Positions 45,759 to 55,350 of a stretch of 64,000 nucleotides of DNA are shown piece after piece. The notes below the pieces were generated by a model. That model searched no databases. It was not told the DNA's origin and saw only the letters and a program-made list of their open reading frames with translations. The number at the start of each line of letters is the position of its first letter. Within the stretch, counting starts at the first letter, position 1. The DNA is from Heyndrickxia vini (GTDB taxonomy: Bacteria; Bacillota; Bacilli; Bacillales; Bacillaceae_C), in the NCBI RefSeq assembly GCF_016772275.1, contig NZ_CP065425.1, forward strand, positions 2,014,653 to 2,078,652, in the 5' to 3' direction. A program made the position numbers and the translations under genes.

Positions 45759-47477
45759 TCATTTATTTTTAAATGCGGATAATGAGGATTGAAGTGCTAA
45801 CCAAGCCGATTTATCCGCGAAATATCGCGACCAGGAAGCAATTCCGGCTAGTTTATAATTTGCTGCTAAATTCGCCCGTTTATTCAAAGATAACTTGTCC
45901 TCAAGCCACATTTTATAAACAGCATTAGTTTTTGCGTCGGTATATTCAACATAGTTTTGTCCTGAATCCGCATCTTCAGTTGCTGTTAATTTTCTTTCTT
46001 TCATCCATGCATTTGCTTGATCCATCGATAGTGCTTTAGAAGAAACCGAGGGTTTGCCATCTTTCATTTCCTCTTTCCATAAACGAGTAAAGAATGGTAC
46101 ACCAAGTATTAATTTCTCGTTTGGAACCTCATTTAACAGTTGTTTCAAATTCGATTCTACCCATGGAAGACTTGCCACACTTCCGGCAGTTGGTGCTCCT
46201 CCCCAATGTTCATCGTACGCCATGACAATCATATAGTCGACAACCGAGGAAAGTTTTTCTCGCTCATAGAATTCAGACCAATTGCCATCAGCAACAAATG
46301 TAATATCCATGGATACATATTTATGATCATTATGAAGGTAAACCGCTGCTTCACGTACAAATTGTGTAATGAGGGGGCCATCTTTAGGATTAACGTTTTC
46401 AATATCGATATTTAAACCATCTAATTGATAGGTTTTCATATAACTTCGTAATTGATTAATAATTTTTGTTCGCGTTTCATAGTTGCTAAGTGCAACTTTC
46501 GTTAATTCTGGATCGAATGAGTTTGAAAAAAGTGCCCAAACGTGATAACCATTTTTTTTGGCCCACTTGACATAGTCCACAGATGCTAAATTTGTTACAT
46601 CACCATGATTATTTTTTAATTCAAACCATGTAGGTGAAACAACATTTACTCCGGGCATGGTTGGTAAATTGGCCGGATCAGGATTTTTAGTATAAACTGC
46701 TTCCCATGTTAAATGGATAGGTACATTCATTTGCAGATTTAATTTTTTCTCCGGGCGGGTTTTCGTCGCTATACGAACCTGTTTATATTTATCGATATAA
46801 TTTTTCTTAATATAACCGCCAATGCCTTCTTTTGTTCGTATAAAATAGAAATCCTCTTTTTGTTTTTCGATTCTTATGTTTTCTCCCTTTTTCACAACTG
46901 AAACGTAAGGTGATTGCAAATCAGGGGCGGTGCGAAGTTTTAAATATGGTTTTTTAATCTTTTTATCGATAACTTTCCCATTGTAATAGGTAGAATTATT
47001 TTTTTCGATCCAGACGATTTTCTTATGTTTCGTCACTTTTGCTTGAATAGGATATATTGTTGTTAAAGTTTTCAAGTCTATAAATAATCGGTTGTTCATA
47101 TTTTTAATTATAGGTTGTGGCGCATGAAAAGGTTTTTGATTAATAAAGTATGTCTCTTTATTAATGGGAATTTGGATAACCTTTCGATTTGTCGTTATGA
47201 TAACTGATTGTTTTTCTGCAAAAATGGAATCGTCAATTCCATTTTCGACCACTTTAATCGGGATATATATGTTTTTACCTTCCACCATCGCTTGATCTTG
47301 GATTTTTCCATTAAGCAAAATGGAATATTCTTTGTCTACAAACGATTCCTTTTCTGATGACGCAAAAGGATATAAATAGATTAGTAGACCAATTGTACAA
47401 AGAATAAACAAAACTACTATCCCTAATATCATTTTTTTCTTTCTATTGTTATTGGTTTTAACTTCTATTGTTGCCAT
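45759..47477 (-). CDS. Membrane-anchored GH18 hydrolase with SH3 domain
   Basis: A 572-residue protein: a short cytoplasmic start, a membrane anchor near 15-35, a copper-amine-oxidase-N-like stalk (about 50-140), a bacterial SH3 domain (about 165-225, LKLRTAPDLQSPYVSVVKKGE) and a GH18 domain (about 240-565). The catalytic motif is DGLNIDIE with Glu at residue 360, the form found in SleL/YaaH-like N-acetylglucosaminidases of spores. It probably cuts peptidoglycan glycan strands at the cell or spore surface. Start behind GGGAGG. Confidence 0.85.
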   Translation of the reverse strand: MATIEVKTNNNRKKKMILGIVVLFILCTIGLLIYLYPFASSEKESFVDKEYSILLNGKIQDQAMVEGKNIYIPIKVVENGIDDSIFAEKQSVIITTNRKVIQIPINKETYFINQKPFHAPQPIIKNMNNRLFIDLKTLTTIYPIQAKVTKHKKIVWIEKNNSTYYNGKVIDKKIKKPYLKLRTAPDLQSPYVSVVKKGENIRIEKQKEDFYFIRTKEGIGGYIKKNYIDKYKQVRIATKTRPEKKLNLQMNVPIHLTWEAVYTKNPDPANLPTMPGVNVVSPTWFELKNNHGDVTNLASVDYVKWAKKNGYHVWALFSNSFDPELTKVALSNYETRTKIINQLRSYMKTYQLDGLNIDIENVNPKDGPLITQFVREAAVYLHNDHKYVSMDITFVADGNWSEFYEREKLSSVVDYMIVMAYDEHWGGAPTAGSVASLPWVESNLKQLLNEVPNEKLILGVPFFTRLWKEEMKDGKPSVSSKALSMDQANAWMKERKLTATEDADSGQNYVEYTDAKTNAVYKMWLEDKLSLNKRANLAANYKLAGIASWSRYFADKSAWLALQSSLSAFKNK

Positions 47478-47621
47478 ATCATTTCCTCCCTACTTCATCC
47501 TACATGAGTACTCTATTCAAGAAAAGAGGAAAATTGATAAATAATAATTTTTTTCTATCCATGCTATACATGTGATACAATAAAAAAGCCTTAAAGATAT
47601 GTTTTTAAAGGGGTTATGTTA

Positions 47622-48221
47622 ATGACGTATGGACTTATCATTATTTTAGCTTATTTACTAGGATCGATCCCTTCAGGATTAATTGTAGGGAAACTATTTT
47701 ACGGAATTGATATTCGTCAACATGGGAGCGGCAACTTAGGCGCAACAAATTCATTTCGTACACTAGGAATAAAGGCTGGTTCTGTCGTGATAGTAGCTGA
47801 TATTTTAAAAGGTACACTTGCTACATTATTACCGAAATTTTTCGGTGTTGATGAATCGATTCATCCGTTATTAATTGGATTAGTGGCTGTAATTGGTCAT
47901 ATGTTTCCTATTTTTGCAGGGTTTAAGGGAGGAAAAGCAGTAGCTACATCGGCTGGAGTACTACTTGCCTATGTACCTTTACTATTCTTATTTCTTGTAA
48001 TCGTATTTCTTATTAGTTTAAAAATAAGTAAATATGTATCCTTATCTTCAATGATTGCTGGTATTTTCGCAATTATTTATGCGCTAATCCGAACGATTAT
48101 TACCGGAGATTGGCCTTTATTAGTTGTAGTGATTGCTTTGGCATCCTTTGTTATTTATCGGCACCGTACTAATTTATCGCGCATCAAAAATAAAACAGAA
48201 CCGAAAGTTAAATGGCTATAG
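47622..48221 (+). CDS. plsY: Acyl-phosphate glycerol-3-phosphate acyltransferase
   Basis: A 199-residue membrane enzyme that makes lysophosphatidate from acyl-phosphate and glycerol-3-phosphate, the first step of phospholipid synthesis. Motifs: [29 protein letters not shown] and [21 protein letters not shown], covering the three conserved loops. The second ATG (47622) is preferred since AAAGGGG would be too close to the first. It faces the parE side as yneS does in B. subtilis. Confidence 0.95.
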   Translation: MTYGLIIILAYLLGSIPSGLIVGKLFYGIDIRQHGSGNLGATNSFRTLGIKAGSVVIVADILKGTLATLLPKFFGVDESIHPLLIGLVAVIGHMFPIFAGFKGGKAVATSAGVLLAYVPLLFLFLVIVFLISLKISKYVSLSSMIAGIFAIIYALIRTIITGDWPLLVVVIALASFVIYRHRTNLSRIKNKTEPKVKWL

Positions 48222-48227
48222 TATTTG

Positions 48228-48260
48228 AAGGACTCCGTATTAATAGAGTCCTTTAATTTT
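48228..48260 (+). terminator. Terminator after plsY
   Basis: AAGGACTC (48228-48235) with GAGTCCTT (48246-48253), followed by a T-rich tail. Confidence 0.85.
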
Positions 48261-48354
48261 TTAATGATTGTTTCAATAATTTTTAAAGTTATCACAAAAA
48301 GCAGTTTAGTGTGTTGTAAAATAGAAGAGATTCCGAAAAAAGGCTGGTACTCAG

Positions 48355-49506
48355 ATGACTAAAAAGCGCATTTCTCTTTTGTTTTGGGTAATTTCATTTT
48401 TAATGCTTTCAATTATGGTGTTATGCTGGATTCAATATAATGAATGGAAACATTCATTTACAAAGCAATTGCATACTTCCCTCCCACATGCAGCGAGAAT
48501 GTCAGGTACTGTAATGAAGGATTTTCATTCGAGTGCCGTTGTTGGAGGCATTGGTGATATTCTTATACATGATTGGGTATATGAAGATGCAAAAACGAAA
48601 AAAGGGTATAATTTCAAGCCAATGTTTCAGCCAATAAAATCAATTCTTCAAAGACCGGACTTACTAATCGCAAATCAAGAATCTATTCCGGGAGGAGAAA
48701 CACTTGGAATATCTAGTTACCCTTCTTTTAACAGTCCGCATGAAATCGTTGATGCAATTATGGATGCAGGGGTTGATTTTGTATCAACGGCTAACAATCA
48801 TGCCTTAGATAAAGGTGAAGCAGGAATTAAAAATTCTATTGCGTATTACGATAAAATGAACTTACCGTATGTAGGGACATTTAAAAATGAAAAGGACCAA
48901 AATACACTACGCATACAAAATATTAACGGGATAAAAATTGCGATACTTGCCTTTACATATGGGACAAATGGAATTCCCGTACCTAAAGGTAAGGATTACT
49001 TAGTAAATATAATCGATAAAGAAAGAATATTGGCAGAATTATCAAGAGCACGCCGCGTAGCCGATTTCGTTATTCTAAATTTACATTGGGGTATAGAGTA
49101 TAAGAGGTTTCCAAATGAGGAACAAAAAGAACTAGCAAAGACCTTCACTGACGGGGGTGCTGATGTCATCCTAGGACATCATCCTCACGTATTACAGCCC
49201 ATTGAAAAGCTGCGTACAAAAGATGGTCGTGATGCAGTTGTTGTTTATTCTTTAGGGAATTTTATTTCTGGTCAAATGTGGGATTATAAAGATATTGGTG
49301 GAATGTTTGATTTTAAAGTTTCTAAAGATATCATAAATAACGAGAAAAAGATTAAAATAAGTGATATTCATTTCACGCCTACTTATGTAGAAAATAAAAA
49401 CCTCCATCATTATCGTGTAATTCCATTGAAGATAGCCTATAAAAAGGGCTTAATTGATCATTCCTATAATGAAATCATGAATCATATGACAGGAGGCATT
49501 AGATAG
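48355..49506 (+). CDS. CapA-family metallophosphatase-like membrane protein
   Basis: A 383-residue protein with one N-terminal membrane helix (about 8-27) and a CapA (poly-gamma-glutamate capsule) phosphoesterase domain outside: GGIGDILIHDWVYED near 63, LLIANQESIPGG, FVSTANNHALDKGEAG near 140, LNLHWGIEYKR and VILGHHPHVLQPIE near 270. No capB or capC gene is near, so capsule synthesis is not implied. The start ATG lacks a strong site (AAAAAAGGCTGG). Confidence 0.85.
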   Translation: MTKKRISLLFWVISFLMLSIMVLCWIQYNEWKHSFTKQLHTSLPHAARMSGTVMKDFHSSAVVGGIGDILIHDWVYEDAKTKKGYNFKPMFQPIKSILQRPDLLIANQESIPGGETLGISSYPSFNSPHEIVDAIMDAGVDFVSTANNHALDKGEAGIKNSIAYYDKMNLPYVGTFKNEKDQNTLRIQNINGIKIAILAFTYGTNGIPVPKGKDYLVNIIDKERILAELSRARRVADFVILNLHWGIEYKRFPNEEQKELAKTFTDGGADVILGHHPHVLQPIEKLRTKDGRDAVVVYSLGNFISGQMWDYKDIGGMFDFKVSKDIINNEKKIKISDIHFTPTYVENKNLHHYRVIPLKIAYKKGLIDHSYNEIMNHMTGGIR

Positions 49507-49592
49507 TTCGTAAGCATTTTGTTAGAATGATTCTTTTCAAAAAGCTTATAATGATAAATATTGATACTCTTTATGTGAGAGGAGAAATCTTC

Positions 49593-49886
49593 ATGGAAAT
49601 AAGATTAACAAATGAAGCTTTAAAATGGTTTGAGGATGAGATGTTTTTAAAAAATGGAGATAGCATTCGTTTTTTTGCAAAGTACGGTGGCTCATCCCCC
49701 GTACAACAAGGATTTTCTTTAGGGATATCAAAGGAGACACCAAGTGATGCAGTTGTCACTACTGAATATAAAGGGATTCTTTTTTATATTGAAGAAAAGG
49801 ATCTATGGTATTTTGATCAGCACAGTCTGCTAGTGGACTATGACAAAGAATTAGATGAACCTATTTATGAATACAAAAAAGGATGA
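49593..49886 (+). CDS. yneR: HesB/IscA-like protein YneR
   Basis: A 97-residue protein with an iron-sulfur-scaffold-like fold: MEIRLTNEALKWFEDEM, then a beta-rich core SIRFFAKYGGSSPVQQGFSLGI. The scaffold Cys residues of true IscA proteins are absent, as in YneR, so cluster binding is unlikely. The ATG follows GAGAGGAGAAA; a longer in-frame extension is rejected. It converges on yneQ with a shared terminator. Confidence 0.85.
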   Translation: MEIRLTNEALKWFEDEMFLKNGDSIRFFAKYGGSSPVQQGFSLGISKETPSDAVVTTEYKGILFYIEEKDLWYFDQHSLLVDYDKELDEPIYEYKKG

Positions 49887-49889
49887 AAC

Positions 49890-49932
49890 ACAAAAAACAT
49901 GCCATTTTAATTAACGGCATGTTTTTTGTGTA
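49890..49932. terminator. Bidirectional terminator between yneR and yneQ
   Basis: ACACAAAAAACATGCC / GGCATGTTTTTTGTGT with an 11-base loop. The stop codon and last codons of yneQ lie in the right arm. Confidence 0.9.
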
Positions 49933-50231
49933 AGTTTAAACTTTAAAATTTCATCTGCCAAGCCTTCACTATGTAATATTTCAACCTGTTTATCGCCTAA
50001 TAAATCAAAATGGGAATAGCCGTCTTTCCGATGATGAATCCATTCTTCTTGTAACCCAAATTGGGCTCCCCAATTTGCAAGTTTCTTTAAATCTTTACAT
50101 CCTACTTTCGTTACAGAGGTACTTTTCGGAAAACGCGGATCAAGCCAAAAATGGGTAATAAAAGCGATTTTACCTTCGTCTATTTCCTGTTTCCATTTTG
50201 AAAGCTGCTTTTTTGTGATTCCAAAAGCCAA
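49911..50231 (-). CDS. yneQ: YneQ-like conserved protein
   Basis: A 106-residue soluble protein, MAFGITKKQLSKWKQEIDEG..., with conserved THFWLDPRFP, GCKDLKKLANWGAQFGLQ and EWIHHRKDGYSHFDL. It corresponds to YneQ by sequence pattern and position between yneP and yneR. Function unknown. The start follows AGGGGGAAAGG. The last residues are encoded inside the terminator stem, so the tail sequence may be set by RNA structure. Confidence 0.82.
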   Translation of the reverse strand: MAFGITKKQLSKWKQEIDEGKIAFITHFWLDPRFPKSTSVTKVGCKDLKKLANWGAQFGLQEEWIHHRKDGYSHFDLLGDKQVEILHSEGLADEILKFKLTQKTCR

Positions 50232-50249
50232 TGACCTTTCCCCCTACTA

Positions 50250-50672
50250 TTATTTTTTTGCTTGTTCATATGCATGATGCCAGTCCGGGAAAAACTTTCG
50301 AATAGACACAGGACGAAATGACTCTTTTTTCACACAAACATGTTGAGATTTTGCTATGACAGATAATTCACCTTTCTCTGTTAACACTTCGTAACCGTAT
50401 GTAACACGTAAGCCATCATATTCTTCAATCCATGTTTTAACTATAGCCGTTTCTCCGTAGCGAACAGGCATTTTATATGAAATCTCAATATCAATAACGG
50501 GAGATAAAATCCCTTCATTTTCCATATCGGCATATTTAAACCCTAAATCCTCGATTAACTTTGTTCGCCCAAGCTCGAGCCAAACTAAATAATTGGCATG
50601 GTAAACGACTCCCATTTGATCCGTTTCAGCATATCTCACCTGAATCTCTGTCTCAGAAATAATCATTGTCAT
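50250..50672 (-). CDS. yneP: Acyl-CoA thioesterase YneP
   Basis: A 140-residue hotdog-fold thioesterase of the 4-hydroxybenzoyl-CoA type: VRYAETDQMGVVYHANYLVWLELGR, with the catalytic Asp in ETDQMG. It hydrolyses acyl-CoA thioesters in the cytoplasm; the chain preference is unknown. Start ATG 50672 behind AAAGGTG; the GTG inside that site is rejected. It is co-directed with yneQ, 18 bases apart. Confidence 0.88.
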   Translation of the reverse strand: MTMIISETEIQVRYAETDQMGVVYHANYLVWLELGRTKLIEDLGFKYADMENEGILSPVIDIEISYKMPVRYGETAIVKTWIEEYDGLRVTYGYEVLTEKGELSVIAKSQHVCVKKESFRPVSIRKFFPDWHHAYEQAKK

Positions 50673-50730
50673 CAATTTCACCTTTCTAATAAAATTCTCC
50701 TTTTATCTTAACACTATTATTATTTCTGAA

Positions 50731-50757
50731 CAAAAAATAAAGCCAGCATCGCTGGCT
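50731..50757 (-). terminator. Terminator after tlp
   Basis: GCCAGC / GCTGGC with a three-base loop; on the minus strand a TTTATTTTTTG tail follows. Confidence 0.82.
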
Positions 50758-50770
50758 GGCTCTATTTTCG

Positions 50771-50998
50771 TTATTGGTAATTATTATTTTGGGACTCGTC
50801 TTTTACTTCACTGCGCATCGCTTCAATACTCTCACGGCGACGTTCGTTTTTCGCTTCAATATTAGCCCGTTCTTCATTACTTGAAAGACTTGCTGTTTCT
50901 TCAGCTTTTTCAATATTTTCAAGTGTATTATCAATCATATTTTGCAGTTTCTCTACATTATCACTTCGATCATCTGGTTTTGGTTTATTCCATGCCAT
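50771..50998 (-). CDS. tlp: Small acid-soluble spore protein Tlp
   Basis: A 75-residue, very hydrophilic helical protein, MAWNKPKPDDRSDNVEKLQN..., matching the thioredoxin-like spore protein Tlp found in the spore core. Rich in Glu, Asn and Arg, with no Cys. Start behind AGGAGGT. A CATACTA element (51055-51061, minus strand) is a possible sigma-G -10, but I see no -35 at the right distance. It lies between sspN and yneP as in B. subtilis. Confidence 0.93.
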   Translation of the reverse strand: MAWNKPKPDDRSDNVEKLQNMIDNTLENIEKAEETASLSSNEERANIEAKNERRRESIEAMRSEVKDESQNNNYQ

Positions 50999-51114
50999 TT
51001 CTTAATTACCTCCTGAAATGAGAATAGTGAACCACTTGTACAGCGGCACAATGTTAGTATGAGTTTTTTTAGAAAAAAAAGTATGGTTTTTATTTCTAAT
51101 TCAACTCTTAAGGA

Positions 51115-51258
51115 TTACTCTCCCTTAGTTTGCATTACTTGTGCATGCTGTCCAGATTTATCTTGCATTTGTTTCCCTTTATTGCCACCGAAGGACCGTG
51201 ACTGGGTCCCAATATGATTTGGCACATAATATTTGCTTTTCTTTTTTGGATTACTCAT
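51115..51258 (-). CDS. sspN: Small acid-soluble spore protein N
   Basis: A 47-residue protein, [20 protein letters not shown], then [14 protein letters not shown], the recognisable SspN pattern. It is a minor spore-core protein made in the forespore under sigma-G. The ATG is preceded by AGGGGGAG. It is the gene directly upstream of tlp, matching the B. subtilis order. Confidence 0.9.
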   Translation of the reverse strand: MSNPKKKSKYYVPNHIGTQSRSFGGNKGKQMQDKSGQHAQVMQTKGE

Positions 51259-51322
51259 CATAACTCCCCCTTTAGTTATAAGATTTGCAAATAAAGGCGG
51301 ATTATGAGTGCTAAATATCGGT

Positions 51323-51457
51323 TTATTTTGCTAATTTCATCGAATGCTTTTGCTCTAATTTTGTTTCGATTCTTTCAATTGCTTCTTGATCTTTTAGTAG
51401 TGCTTGTTTATTTTCTAATACTAAATCTGAAAAAGATTTTTTATTTGTTTTTCTCAT
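51323..51457 (-). CDS. FbpB-family small basic protein
   Basis: A 44-residue basic protein, [20 protein letters not shown], then [20 protein letters not shown]. It has the FbpB pattern (MR..KKSF..LV..NK..LL.D...IE.IE..LE). In B. subtilis FbpA/B/C are Fur-controlled and help the small RNA FsrA repress iron-rich enzymes. The start follows AAGGAGT. I see no clear Fur box. It lies about 1 kb from acnA, a known iron-sparing target of that system. Confidence 0.72.
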   Translation of the reverse strand: MRKTNKKSFSDLVLENKQALLKDQEAIERIETKLEQKHSMKLAK

Positions 51458-51586
51458 TGAATATTCTACTCCTTATTATTGTAAATTTCTTTTTTTATAG
51501 TATGATCATAAAATTAAAAATTTATAATTGTTTTAGGCATTTATACTAAATAATTTTCCATTTCTGCAAATTCTTAAACAAAAAAA

Positions 51587-51610
51587 TAAAACACCTTTAA
51601 AAGGTGTTTA
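51587..51610 (-). terminator. Terminator after yneN
   Basis: AAACACCTTT / AAAGGTGTTT; on the minus strand followed by TATTTTTTTG. Confidence 0.82.
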
Positions 51611-52222
51611 TTAAGGCTTAAGCATATTTTTTAATTGATCTCCATTTAATTCTCCAATATGTTTGTTTATAATAATGCCTTTCTCATTCAGTAAAAATGT
51701 TGTTGGAATAGCGATAACTTGATAATTTTCATTTACTTTTCCTTTTTCATCAATAAGGATGGGGAAGGTTAATCCAAGTTTTTTGACATATTTTTTCACA
51801 TTTGCTCTTGGATCAATATTAATAGCAATTATGTTTAAATCGTTTTTATGTTTAACAGAGAACTTTTCTAACAAGGGCATTTCTGTTTTACAAGGCGTGC
51901 ACCATGTAGCAAAAAAATTGAGAAGGGTTTTTTTTCCTTTTAGATCCGATAATTTCATTGTTTTTCCTTCTAATGTTTGTAATTCAAACATGGGAGCTTT
52001 TAATCCTATATCTAAACCTTCTTCAGGATCCTGTTCTGGTTCCTCAATTTGTGATGACATTATATCGTTGTAGAGTTTGTCTAAAGCTTGATTACTGTCG
52101 TCTGCCGACATTGTTTTTCCTTTTTTGACATTCTGCACTTCTTTGTCTTTTTCAACTGCTTGTACAACCATAACACCGACTAAAATAAGAATAATGGCGA
52201 GTGGAATGATCTTTTTTAACAT
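51611..52222 (-). CDS. yneN: Membrane-anchored thiol-disulfide oxidoreductase (YneN/ResA-like)
   Basis: A 203-residue protein: an N-terminal membrane anchor (4-22), a charged linker, then a thioredoxin fold from about 72 with active site WCTPC near 109-113 and the cis-Pro loop VIAIPTTFLL near 170. It acts outside the membrane, reducing disulfides, as ResA and StoA do in cytochrome c and spore cortex assembly. The precise partner is unknown. It lies next to acnA as in B. subtilis. Start behind AGGAGGAT. Confidence 0.9.
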   Translation of the reverse strand: MLKKIIPLAIILILVGVMVVQAVEKDKEVQNVKKGKTMSADDSNQALDKLYNDIMSSQIEEPEQDPEEGLDIGLKAPMFELQTLEGKTMKLSDLKGKKTLLNFFATWCTPCKTEMPLLEKFSVKHKNDLNIIAINIDPRANVKKYVKKLGLTFPILIDEKGKVNENYQVIAIPTTFLLNEKGIIINKHIGELNGDQLKNMLKP

Positions 52223-52286
52223 GTCATCCTCCTATAATATGAAATCGTTTATTGTATATTATATGTAGGTGACTAAATATTAGTAT

Positions 52287-52324
52287 GAAAAAACACACTC
52301 TGAAAGTAACAGAGTGTGTTTTTA
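52287..52324 (-). terminator. Terminator after acnA
   Basis: AAAACACACTCTG / CAGAGTGTGTTTTT with a short loop; on the minus strand a run of T follows. Confidence 0.9.
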
Positions 52325-52332
52325 GTGAACAA

Positions 52333-55044
52333 TTATGCTTGAAGTTTATCGCGAAGTACCATTTGAAGGATACCACCATGACGATAGTAATCAATTTCAA
52401 CATCTGAGTCGAAACGTACTAATACCTCAAATTGTTTCTTGTTTCCTGCTTCGTCTGTAGCTGTAACAGTTAAAATATCGCGTGGTTTTACAGATTCGTC
52501 GATTTGAACATCGATTGTTTCTTTTCCTGTTAAACCAAGAGTATCGGCATTTTCACCATTTTTGAATTGAAGTGGAAGAACACCCATCAATACAAGGTTA
52601 GAGCGGTGAATACGTTCGAAACTTTCAGCGATAACTGTTTTAATGCCAAGGAGATTTGTTCCTTTAGCTGCCCAGTCACGAGATGATCCCATACCGTAAT
52701 CTTTTCCGGCAAGAACAACAAGGCCGGTTCCTTCTTCCTTGTATTTCATACATGCATCATACATGGAAGTAACTTCATTGGTTGGCCAGTAAGTGGAGTA
52801 ACCACCTTCAGTACCAGGAGCAATTTGGTTACGAATACGGATATTCGCAAATGTACCACGCATCATAACTTCGTGGTTACCACGACGTGAACCATAAGAG
52901 TTAAATTCACGTGGTTCAACACCTTTTTCACGCAAGTATTTGCCTGCAGGTGTATCTTTACCAATTGCACCAGCTGGTGAGATATGGTCAGTAGTTACCG
53001 AATCACCAAATTTACCGACTACACGCATACCAGTCAAAGGTTTTACTTCATCTGGGTTTGGTGAAAGGTTTTCAAAGAATGGTGGATTCGCAATATAAGT
53101 TGACTCTTCATCCCATGTGTACAATGGTTCATTGCTTGTTTTAATTTCGTTCCAGCGTTCATTGTCAGCAAACACATTTTCATATTCTTTACGGAATAAT
53201 TCAGGTGTTACGCTTTGTTTAACCGCTTCATTTACTTCTTCAGTTGTTGGCCAGATGTCTTTCATGAATACATCATTGCCATCTTTGTCTTTTCCGATTG
53301 GATCGTTTACAAGGTCAATATTTACTGTTCCAGCTAATGCATATGCCACAACAAGCGGTGGTGATGCTAAATAGTTAGCTTTAACAAGTGGGTGAATACG
53401 GCCTTCAAAGTTACGGTTACCAGAAAGAACTGAAGTAACAAGAAGATCGTTTTCAGCGATTGATTTTTCAATTTCATCCTTAAGAGGTCCAGAGTTACCG
53501 ATACATGTCGTACAGCCATATCCAACAAGGTTAAATCCAAGTTGATCTAAGTATCCTAGTAAACCAGAATCTCTTAAATAACCAGTAACAACTTTAGAAC
53601 CAGGTGCTAGAGAAGTTTTAACATATTTAGGAACTTCTAAGCCTTTTTCTACCGCTTTTTTCGCAACTAAGCCTGCTCCTAACATAACATATGGGTTAGA
53701 AGTATTCGTACAGCTTGTAATTGCAGCAATAGCAACAGCACCAGTTTTCATTGTTGATTGATCACCATTAGTAAATGTAACTACTGCTTCTTTTTCGATT
53801 TCAGATTCTTTTAGTCCAAAACCTTGATTTCCAACAGGTGCAGTTAATGCATCTTGGAATGCTTTTTGCATTTTAGACAATGGAATCAAGTCTTGCGGAC
53901 GTTTTGGACCTGAAAGATTCGCTTCGATTTCAGATAAGTTGATTTCAACAACATCTGTATAAACTGGTTCTTCGTTTTCTGGAGTAAAGAACATATTGTT
54001 TTCTTGTAAATATTTTTCAACAAGTTTGATGTGTTCTTCCGGACGTCCAGTTAAACGTAAGTATGCCAAGCTTTCAGCATCAACTGGGAAGAAACCACAA
54101 GTAGCACCGTATTCAGGAGCCATATTAGCAATAGTTGCACGGTCTGCAAGCGGTAATACAGCGACACCAGGACCGAAGAACTCAACAAATTTACCGACTA
54201 CACCTTTTTGGCGAAGTACTTGTGTTACTTTTAAAGCTAAGTCAGTAGCAGTAGCACCGTTTGGAAGTTCACCAGTTAATTTTACACCGATTACTTCTGG
54301 AATTGGGAAGTATGAAGGTTGTCCGAGCATTCCTGCTTCCGCTTCAATACCACCAACACCCCAACCGAGTACACCGATACCGTTAATCATAGTTGTATGA
54401 GAGTCAGTACCTACTAAAGTATCAGGGAATGTTTCAAAATCACCTTCAGTTGTTTCAATTGCATGAACAACACTAGCTAAATACTCTAAGTTAACTTGGT
54501 GAACGATACCTGTTGCTGGCGGAACCGCACGATAGTTATCGAACGCTTTAGTTGCCCAGCTTAGGAATTGATAACGCTCAGCGTTACGTTCAAATTCGAA
54601 ATCCATATTTGCTTTTAACGCATCAGGAGTACCATATTTATCAACTTGTACAGAGTGGTCAATAACAAGGTCTACTGGGATTTCCGGATTAATTTTATCT
54701 GGATTTCCACCTAAATCAGCCATTGCTTTACGTAAAGACGCAAGATCAACGACTGCCGGAACTCCAGTGAAATCTTGAAGAATAACACGAGAAGGTTTGA
54801 ACGGTACTTCTGCATCTTTTACTTCTTCAGATCCCCATTTTGCTAAATTTTCAACATGTTCTTTTGTAATTACACGGCCATCCAGTTGGCGAATTACAGA
54901 TTCTAATAATACTTTTACGGAATATGGTAAGCGAGAAACTTTCGCAATACCAGCTTCTTCAAGAGCCGCAAGACGATAATAATGATAACGTTTGCCTTCT
55001 AAGTCAAAAGAAGTACGTGCGTTAAAAACATCATTTTTAGCCAC
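52333..55044 (-). CDS. acnA: Aconitate hydratase (aconitase A)
   Basis: A 903-residue iron-sulfur enzyme that interconverts citrate and isocitrate in the TCA cycle and, in Bacillus, also binds RNA. Cluster Cys residues are in [10 protein letters not shown] and [13 protein letters not shown]. Other signatures are [20 protein letters not shown] and [15 protein letters not shown]. Start behind GAGGGGGA. The upstream region carries a CcpC-type dyad at the conserved distance, so citrate-sensitive repression is likely. Confidence 0.97.
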   Translation of the reverse strand: MAKNDVFNARTSFDLEGKRYHYYRLAALEEAGIAKVSRLPYSVKVLLESVIRQLDGRVITKEHVENLAKWGSEEVKDAEVPFKPSRVILQDFTGVPAVVDLASLRKAMADLGGNPDKINPEIPVDLVIDHSVQVDKYGTPDALKANMDFEFERNAERYQFLSWATKAFDNYRAVPPATGIVHQVNLEYLASVVHAIETTEGDFETFPDTLVGTDSHTTMINGIGVLGWGVGGIEAEAGMLGQPSYFPIPEVIGVKLTGELPNGATATDLALKVTQVLRQKGVVGKFVEFFGPGVAVLPLADRATIANMAPEYGATCGFFPVDAESLAYLRLTGRPEEHIKLVEKYLQENNMFFTPENEEPVYTDVVEINLSEIEANLSGPKRPQDLIPLSKMQKAFQDALTAPVGNQGFGLKESEIEKEAVVTFTNGDQSTMKTGAVAIAAITSCTNTSNPYVMLGAGLVAKKAVEKGLEVPKYVKTSLAPGSKVVTGYLRDSGLLGYLDQLGFNLVGYGCTTCIGNSGPLKDEIEKSIAENDLLVTSVLSGNRNFEGRIHPLVKANYLASPPLVVAYALAGTVNIDLVNDPIGKDKDGNDVFMKDIWPTTEEVNEAVKQSVTPELFRKEYENVFADNERWNEIKTSNEPLYTWDEESTYIANPPFFENLSPNPDEVKPLTGMRVVGKFGDSVTTDHISPAGAIGKDTPAGKYLREKGVEPREFNSYGSRRGNHEVMMRGTFANIRIRNQIAPGTEGGYSTYWPTNEVTSMYDACMKYKEEGTGLVVLAGKDYGMGSSRDWAAKGTNLLGIKTVIAESFERIHRSNLVLMGVLPLQFKNGENADTLGLTGKETIDVQIDESVKPRDILTVTATDEAGNKKQFEVLVRFDSDVEIDYYRHGGILQMVLRDKLQA

Positions 55045-55128
55045 CCGAGATTCCCCCTCTTTAAAAAATTGTCATAATCAATTAGTATTTTGACGAAAAG
55101 CTCGAATGTTGTTCCCTCACTTTTCACA

Positions 55129-55202
55129 CATTAACATCTTAATACAAGAAATTACATAAGTAAATAAAAAGAATGTTATTGTCTTTCATAAGTAAATCTT
55201 AT
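55129..55202 (-). promoter_or_regulatory. acnA promoter with CcpC-type dyad
   Basis: On the minus strand: TTTACT (55159-55164) and TAAGAT (55136-55141), 17 bases apart, start near 55129. ATAA-N7-TTAT (55188-55202) is centred about 66 bases upstream, and a further half-site lies near -30 (55156-55159). B. subtilis citB has a CcpC dyad at -66 and a half-site near -27. Nothing else is seen in 55045-55350. Confidence 0.7.
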
Positions 55203-55350
55203 CAGTGCCTATTTCGGATACTTTTCCTGTTTTTCACTTAACCTATATTTTGCTTGTTTAAACAGATTTTATTAAAAATATTTTTGCGAAATTTATAATG
55301 GTTTTAGTTTATTGGTGATCATTTTGGTTTTTTATCATTTCCATACACCG

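Noticed and set aside
51304..51549. 81-codon hydrophobic plus-strand frame
   Set aside because: Opposite to the FbpB-like gene, which has a ribosome binding site and a family pattern; the frame is only an AT-rich shadow.
53996..54400. 134-codon plus-strand frame inside acnA
   Set aside because: Antisense shadow of a highly conserved gene; composition follows the aconitase codon pattern.
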